Position numbers and translations under genes: made by a program. 64,000 nt of DNA from Planctomycetota bacterium (GTDB lineage Bacteria; Planctomycetota; Planctomycetia; Pirellulales; UBA7805): contig QQVP01000066.1 of assembly GCA_003389215.1 (NCBI GenBank), positions 21,429-85,428 of the forward strand, read 5' to 3'. The notes beneath the pieces are model-generated. The model was not told the DNA's origin. It worked only from the letters and a program-made list of their open reading frames with translations, and ran no database searches. Below, piece after piece: positions 59,218 through 64,000 of this stretch; the first letter of the stretch is position 1, and the number at the start of each line of letters is the position of its first letter.

Positions 59218-60783
59218 ATGATGTTCGCCGAGGCCAGATCCGAAGTTCGACGCGTTGGGCTCGCTCTGTTGACAATCGTGCTGCTGGGCGGTTGTTCCGA
59301 GCCCGAGCCTCCCTTCGAGCCGCTCATCGAGCACGACGGACCAAACGTGCTGTTGATCACGCTCGACACGACGCGGGCGGATCATCTCGGTTGCTACGGG
59401 TACCAGCGGCCCGGCAACCCGCGCCCCATCAGCCCGCACCTCGACGCGATCGCCGCGCGCGGAACCGTGTTCACCAATGCCTTTTGCACGGCCTCGATCA
59501 CGCCGGTCTCGCACGCCTCGATCCTCACCGGGCAGAATCCGTACACGCACGGGCTGCGGGTGTTGCACGGGCTGCACGAGTACCGTCTGCCGGACGAGGC
59601 CGAAACGCTTGGCGAAACGCTCCGCTCGGTCGGCTACGAAACGGCGGCGTTCGTTAGCGCCTTTCCGGCTGGCTCGCGGTTCGGCCTGGCCCAGGGGATG
59701 GCCACCTTCGATGAGGATTTTCTCCAAGACGCCGAGAGCGGCATTGTTACCGCCGACGGCACCGTGAACACCGGCCAAAACCAGCGGAGGGCCGGCGACA
59801 CGACCGACCGGGCCCTCGCCTGGCTCGATGCACATCTGGAAACCGCCGAGAAGACGGACGAGGCGGGGCAGGGCGGGGCCGCGCGACCTTTCTTTCTCTG
59901 GCTGCACTACTTCGATCCCCACGATCCGGCCCTGCTGCCGCCACGCGAGTATCTCGACGCGCGGCCCATCGTGGCGGCCACTCGCAGCGAGCAGTTGAAG
60001 CAGACCTACGACTTGGAAATCGAGTACATGGACCACCACATCGGTCGGGTGATCGAAGCGCTGAAGGCCCGCGACGAGCTGGACAACACGGTGGTCGTCG
60101 TCGTGTCGGATCACGGCGAAGGACTCGGCGATCATAACTGGTGGACCCACGGCATTCTCTACCAAGAACAGATTCGCGCCGTGATGATCGTCGCCGCCCC
60201 GGGACAACCGGCCGCGCGAACCTTCGAGCCACTGGTGCGAATCATCGACATCATGCCGACCGTGCTCGAACTGGTCGGCGTCGATTCGACTTACATTCCG
60301 CCCACCGAAGGCGTGAGCCTGGCGTCGGTGGTCGCGGGCGCGAAGTCGATCGATCGCCCGCCGTCGCCGCAGCCCGATTCAAGTGAGCCGGGTTTGAATG
60401 AGTCCGCTGAAGAGAGTCGCGAAGCCGATGCTGAGGCGCCACCGCGGCTGGTTGCCTACTTCGACGCCGTCAACACCCTGTCGGCCTACGGCGAGACGTT
60501 CCTGCGCCAGCGCGGCCGCCGCGACGACATGCTGTTCGGCATTTGCGACGGGCGATGGAAGTACCTCCACCACTTCCACCACGAGACGGAGAGTGAACTC
60601 TACGACCTGGAGAACGACCCAGGCGAGCGGAAGAATCTCTATGGCGACCCGCAACAACGACGGCAGGCGGCCCGGCTGTTGAAGCTGCTGCTGGAGCGGG
60701 ACCTGATGCCGGGCAAGCGCCGCTCGGAGGCGATGGCGGCCGAGGACATCGAACGGCTGCGGTCACTGGGGTATGTGAAGTGA
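59218..60783 (+). CDS. Sulfatase-like hydrolase/transferase (alkaline phosphatase superfamily), lipoprotein
   Basis: 'NVLLITLDTTRADHLGCYGY', 'VVVVVSDHGEGLGDH'; lipobox 'VLLGGC'; active-site segment 'TASITPVSHASILTG' lacks Cys. Confidence 0.9.
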   Translation: MMFAEARSEVRRVGLALLTIVLLGGCSEPEPPFEPLIEHDGPNVLLITLDTTRADHLGCYGYQRPGNPRPISPHLDAIAARGTVFTNAFCTASITPVSHASILTGQNPYTHGLRVLHGLHEYRLPDEAETLGETLRSVGYETAAFVSAFPAGSRFGLAQGMATFDEDFLQDAESGIVTADGTVNTGQNQRRAGDTTDRALAWLDAHLETAEKTDEAGQGGAARPFFLWLHYFDPHDPALLPPREYLDARPIVAATRSEQLKQTYDLEIEYMDHHIGRVIEALKARDELDNTVVVVVSDHGEGLGDHNWWTHGILYQEQIRAVMIVAAPGQPAARTFEPLVRIIDIMPTVLELVGVDSTYIPPTEGVSLASVVAGAKSIDRPPSPQPDSSEPGLNESAEESREADAEAPPRLVAYFDAVNTLSAYGETFLRQRGRRDDMLFGICDGRWKYLHHFHHETESELYDLENDPGERKNLYGDPQQRRQAARLLKLLLERDLMPGKRRSEAMAAEDIERLRSLGYVK

Positions 60784-60955
60784 GGCGGGGCTAGTCCGGC
60801 GGCGGCGATTCTGGCGAACGGTTACGGACAACGTGGGTCTCCTATCGCTCTGCACGTGGCCGTCGCGGGGCGCGCGGCACGGCCAAGACGCCCACGGCGA
60901 GCAACCGCATCGAAACGGTTCGCCCCTGGGAACCGTTCGTCGCACGAACTCCAGC

Positions 60956-61336
60956 TTATTGCCTGCGGCCGTCGCCGACCGACTCCACCGGGCGGCGGAT
61001 CAAGAAACCGACAACGATCAGAACCAGCCCGCCGATCGCAAAGCTGAGCGTTATCATTACCAGCTCGAGTGTGCCTTCGACGGGTAGGGCAAGCTGCGCG
61101 GGAGCAGGGGCTCGATCCGACTCCACAATCGCCCGCCACGGCGCGAAAGCGTAATAGTAAGTGAAGGCGCCTGGAACAACGGTAAAGGCGAGCGAGGCCA
61201 GGCCCACCCAAATCATCCACCAGGTCGGCTTGGTGCGACGGATGTCGGTATCGCTCTGACCAACCTGATAGGGATTCACTTCCCACGCATGCTCGTCGGC
61301 GAACCTGCCAGGCTCCTCGAAACTTCGCTGATGCAT
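60956..61336 (-). CDS. Small membrane protein, two TMs
   Basis: 'WMIWVGLASLAFTVVPGAFTYYYAF' and 'LELVMITLSFAIGGLVLIVVGFLI'. Confidence 0.6.
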   Translation of the reverse strand: MHQRSFEEPGRFADEHAWEVNPYQVGQSDTDIRRTKPTWWMIWVGLASLAFTVVPGAFTYYYAFAPWRAIVESDRAPAPAQLALPVEGTLELVMITLSFAIGGLVLIVVGFLIRRPVESVGDGRRQ

Positions 61337-61348
61337 ACCGAGGCCCCC

Positions 61349-62854
61349 TCACTTCGGCCGCGCGGGCGAGAGCGCGCCGGCGGGGCGCTCCATCAACATC
61401 GCCGGGCGGAGATTCGCCTTGATGTCGGCGACCTGGGCATCGTAAGCCGCTTGCAGTCGAGCCACGACCTCGGGATGCTCGGCCGCCACGTTCCGCGTCT
61501 CGCCGATGTCGGTCACGACGTCGTAGAGCTGCACCGGATCGGACGTCGGCTCGCGACCGACCGGGGCATCGCGACCGCGCGACGTCTCGGGCCAGGGGTA
61601 GAACTTCCACTGGCCGGAGCGAACCGTGCCACGACTGTGCATTAGCGCGTAGGTCTCGTGAGGGCTCTTGGCCCCTTCCTCGCCGCGGAGCAGCGGGGCC
61701 ATGTCGCGACCGTCGATCGGCCGTTTGGGCAATTCGCCGCCGCAGAGCCCGGCCAGCGTCGGCAAGAGATCGATCGTCGCCGCCACCTCCGTGCAAACCT
61801 GTCCGGCGGGAATCGTGCCGGGCCACCACATCACGGTCGGCTCGCGAATTCCACCGTCGTAGACGCTTCCTTTCTTCGACCGCAGCGGCAGCGAGGAACC
61901 GACGGCCGCCCCGTTGTCGCTGGTGAAGATGACCAGTGTGTTCTCGGCAAGCCCTTCGTCGCGAAGCGTCCTGAGAATCTCGCCGACCGACCAGTCGACC
62001 TCTTCGATAGCGTTGAAGATCAGCTTATCGTGCCGATTCTGGAAGGCCTCGGAGACCGCCAGCGGCAGATGCACCATCGTGTGGGGCAGGTACAAGAAGA
62101 AAGGCTTGCCGCGGGCCGCCTCGTCGAGACCCTCGCCGTGGATGAAGCGGATCGCCTCTTCGGTATAGCGCTTCGTCAGCGTGTTCTGATCGGCCGGATA
62201 CTCGATCACCTCTTCGCCCCGAAAGAGCGGCACCCAGTCCTTCTTCTTGTGGCCCGCCTTCACTTCTTCGAGGGTGAGGCCCTCGCGCAGAACCAGGTCG
62301 TCGGCCAAGGTGTTGGCCGGATCGAGCCACATGTCGTTGCTATAGGGAATGCCGTAGTAGCTGTCGAAGCCTTGATAGGTCGGCAGACAAGGAGGCAGGT
62401 GGCCGAGGTGCCACTTGCCGACACAGGCGGTCCGATAGCCGGCCGCTTTGAGCATGTCGGCGATGGTGACCTCGGCCGGATGGAGGCCGTAGTCGCTATC
62501 GGGAAACAACACCGGCCGGATCGAGAGCCGTTGATAGTGGCACCCAGTCAGCAGCGCGGTTCGCGAACCGGAGCAGACCGCGCAGCCGACATAGAAACTG
62601 TCAAACCGCGTTCCCTCGGCGGCCATGCGATCGAGATGCGGCGTCTTCGGTTCCGTGGCGCCGTTGAAACCGACGTCGCCGTAGCCCATGTCGTCGATGA
62701 AGATGAGCACGACATTGGGGACACCCTCGTCGGCCTGCACGTTAACGGATCCTAAACCAAGCAGGGCAACGGGGACGAGCACGAACGCAACGATTCTGTG
62801 CAGCCAAGCCTGGATGATTGAACGAGATTCCGACTTTCGTGCAGAAGACGGCAT
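61349..62854 (-). CDS. Sulfatase (arylsulfatase family)
   Basis: Signal peptide; 'PNVVLIFIDDMGYGDVGFNG', formylglycine-type motif 'VCSGSRTALLTG'. Confidence 0.93.
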   Translation of the reverse strand: MPSSARKSESRSIIQAWLHRIVAFVLVPVALLGLGSVNVQADEGVPNVVLIFIDDMGYGDVGFNGATEPKTPHLDRMAAEGTRFDSFYVGCAVCSGSRTALLTGCHYQRLSIRPVLFPDSDYGLHPAEVTIADMLKAAGYRTACVGKWHLGHLPPCLPTYQGFDSYYGIPYSNDMWLDPANTLADDLVLREGLTLEEVKAGHKKKDWVPLFRGEEVIEYPADQNTLTKRYTEEAIRFIHGEGLDEAARGKPFFLYLPHTMVHLPLAVSEAFQNRHDKLIFNAIEEVDWSVGEILRTLRDEGLAENTLVIFTSDNGAAVGSSLPLRSKKGSVYDGGIREPTVMWWPGTIPAGQVCTEVAATIDLLPTLAGLCGGELPKRPIDGRDMAPLLRGEEGAKSPHETYALMHSRGTVRSGQWKFYPWPETSRGRDAPVGREPTSDPVQLYDVVTDIGETRNVAAEHPEVVARLQAAYDAQVADIKANLRPAMLMERPAGALSPARPK

Positions 62855-62974
62855 GACGAGCCCTTTGAGAACGGGATGAGTGTTGCTTGCGGGATTGAAG
62901 CGTTCCCACAGTATCGAATGGTGGCATCCCCGGGTCAATCAGATCGAGACAGACCAGATGAAGGAGAGAGCCAC

Positions 62975-63373
62975 ATGGCGAGAAAACGAAGGATCCGGCG
63001 GCAGTTGCACGGATCGGCCTGGCATTGGAAGCAAACCGATTGCTGGTACTGCACCCTGCCGGGCACGAAGAAACGAGTGCCGCTCTTCGACGAGAACGGA
63101 GAGCGGATCCGGGGCAAAGATCGACGCGAGGCAGCCGACTTGGCTCTTGCCAAGGAGAAGCTGGCCGGGAACATCGAAGGAAACGTTGCCGTCGCCAGCG
63201 AGTGGCTCGTCGCTCGAGTCTGCTCCGACTACATCCAGTACTGCGAGCGGGGATTGGCCAACGGCACGATTAGCCGGGGGCATCGAAACAGTACCGTTAC
63301 CTGGCTGAACGACCTTTGTTCCTGTTGTGGCGCTCTGCGAGTCGTAGAGCTCAAGAAATCAACCTCCTCATGA
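62975..63373 (+). pseudogene. Truncated tyrosine-recombinase/integrase N-terminal fragment
   Basis: 'GSAWHWKQTDCWYCTLPGTKKRVPLFDENGERIRGK...CSDYIQYCERGLANGTISRGHRNSTVTWLNDLCSCCGALRVVELKK' like integrase N-terminal/core-binding region; no catalytic domain follows. Confidence 0.6.
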
Positions 63374-63596
63374 TCAACCTCGAAGACAAGGTTGCCGGCG
63401 AAGAACTGGCGAACTCGATAGAAGCTGTGGTGCAGCGGTGAGCGTACGGTGAACCACGCTTTCTACCCGGGGGAGGTGACGCGGCTATCAGGCGAGGAGG
63501 TCCAGGTCGCCGTTGCCGGTTCGCTCGGCGTATTCGAGCCGGCCGCTCCAATCGCTCCGAAGGGCTAACCGTGCTTCAAGATGAGGGCGCTTTCTT

Positions 63597-63672
63597 CAGG
63601 CAAGAGCTGAATCTTCTCGGTCCGATCACTCATATTCCTCAGGCAAGAGCTGAATCTTCTCGGTCCGATCAC
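63597..63672. repeat. Tandem duplication, 33-bp copies with 43-bp period
   Basis: caggcaagagctgaatcttctcggtccgatcac at 63597-63629 and 63640-63672. Confidence 0.9.
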
Positions 63673-64000
63673 GCATAACGCTTCCGCTCGGCGCGGCGTA
63701 TCTCGTCGATCTTCCAGGCGCATGTGGGGTTGGCCTGCAGCCAACGATCGGGAAGCAGCTCGTCCAGCTCCGCGCTGCTGACGGGCGCGCCTTGGTGGGC
63801 CTGCGCGAACGCTTCGCCGTCGCGATGATACGGCAACTGCGTGAACAGGTCGCGCAGCCAGGCAAAGGGCTCCACTCCGTTGGCCTTCGCGCTGCTGAGG
63901 AGCGAATACATGATCGCCGCGCCGCGGCCGCCCTTGGGACTGCCAACGAATAAAAAGTTCTTCCGCCCGATGGCGGGAAATTTCACAAGTCTCTCGGCGA
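63669..64000 (-). mobile_element. IS66-family transposase, C-terminal part (continues beyond window)
   Basis: 'KFPAIGRKNFLFVGSPKGGRGAAIMYSLLSSAKANGVEPFAWLRDLFTQLPYHRDGEAFAQ' matches IS66 C-terminal element. Confidence 0.85.

Overview
This 64 kb window is high-GC bacterial chromosome. Protein content (PEP-CTERM protein, DUF1570, DUF3500, VIT/VWA protein, multiple sulfatase-like hydrolases, STN-domain membrane proteins) looks like a planctomycete, probably Pirellulales; this is inference from family content, no search was run. Most of it is ordinary core metabolism: amtB-glnK-glnD nitrogen control, trpB-trpA, hisD-hisC-hisB, accB-accC, nnrD, larB, pfk, pduO-type adenosyltransferase, ltaE and mutM, interspersed with poorly characterised membrane or exported proteins. 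Accessory content: a BrnT-like toxin cassette, a ParD/ParE module, a solitary HNH endonuclease, and at the right edge a truncated tyrosine-recombinase fragment plus a partial IS66-type transposase. No rRNA, tRNA or CRISPR array was recognised. Best leads: (1) a pair of 162-bp, centrally symmetric, MITE-like palindromic elements in inverse orientation, after glnK and after trpA (about 87% identical by eye); (2) the structured region upstream of the PEP-CTERM gene, with GGCAAA iterons, a promoter-like site, a strong hairpin plus T7 and a second hairpin, suggesting a small RNA or attenuator; (3) an adjacent pair of 'cytosolic N-domain / TM / periplasmic STN-like' proteins that may be an undescribed envelope module; (4) a short inverted-repeat element at 5.1 kb; (5) a tandem pair of paralogous membrane proteins, one with a pseudopilin-like tail. 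Starts were moved inside the supplied ORFs where the N-terminus looked spurious; all family calls are from motif recognition without database searches.
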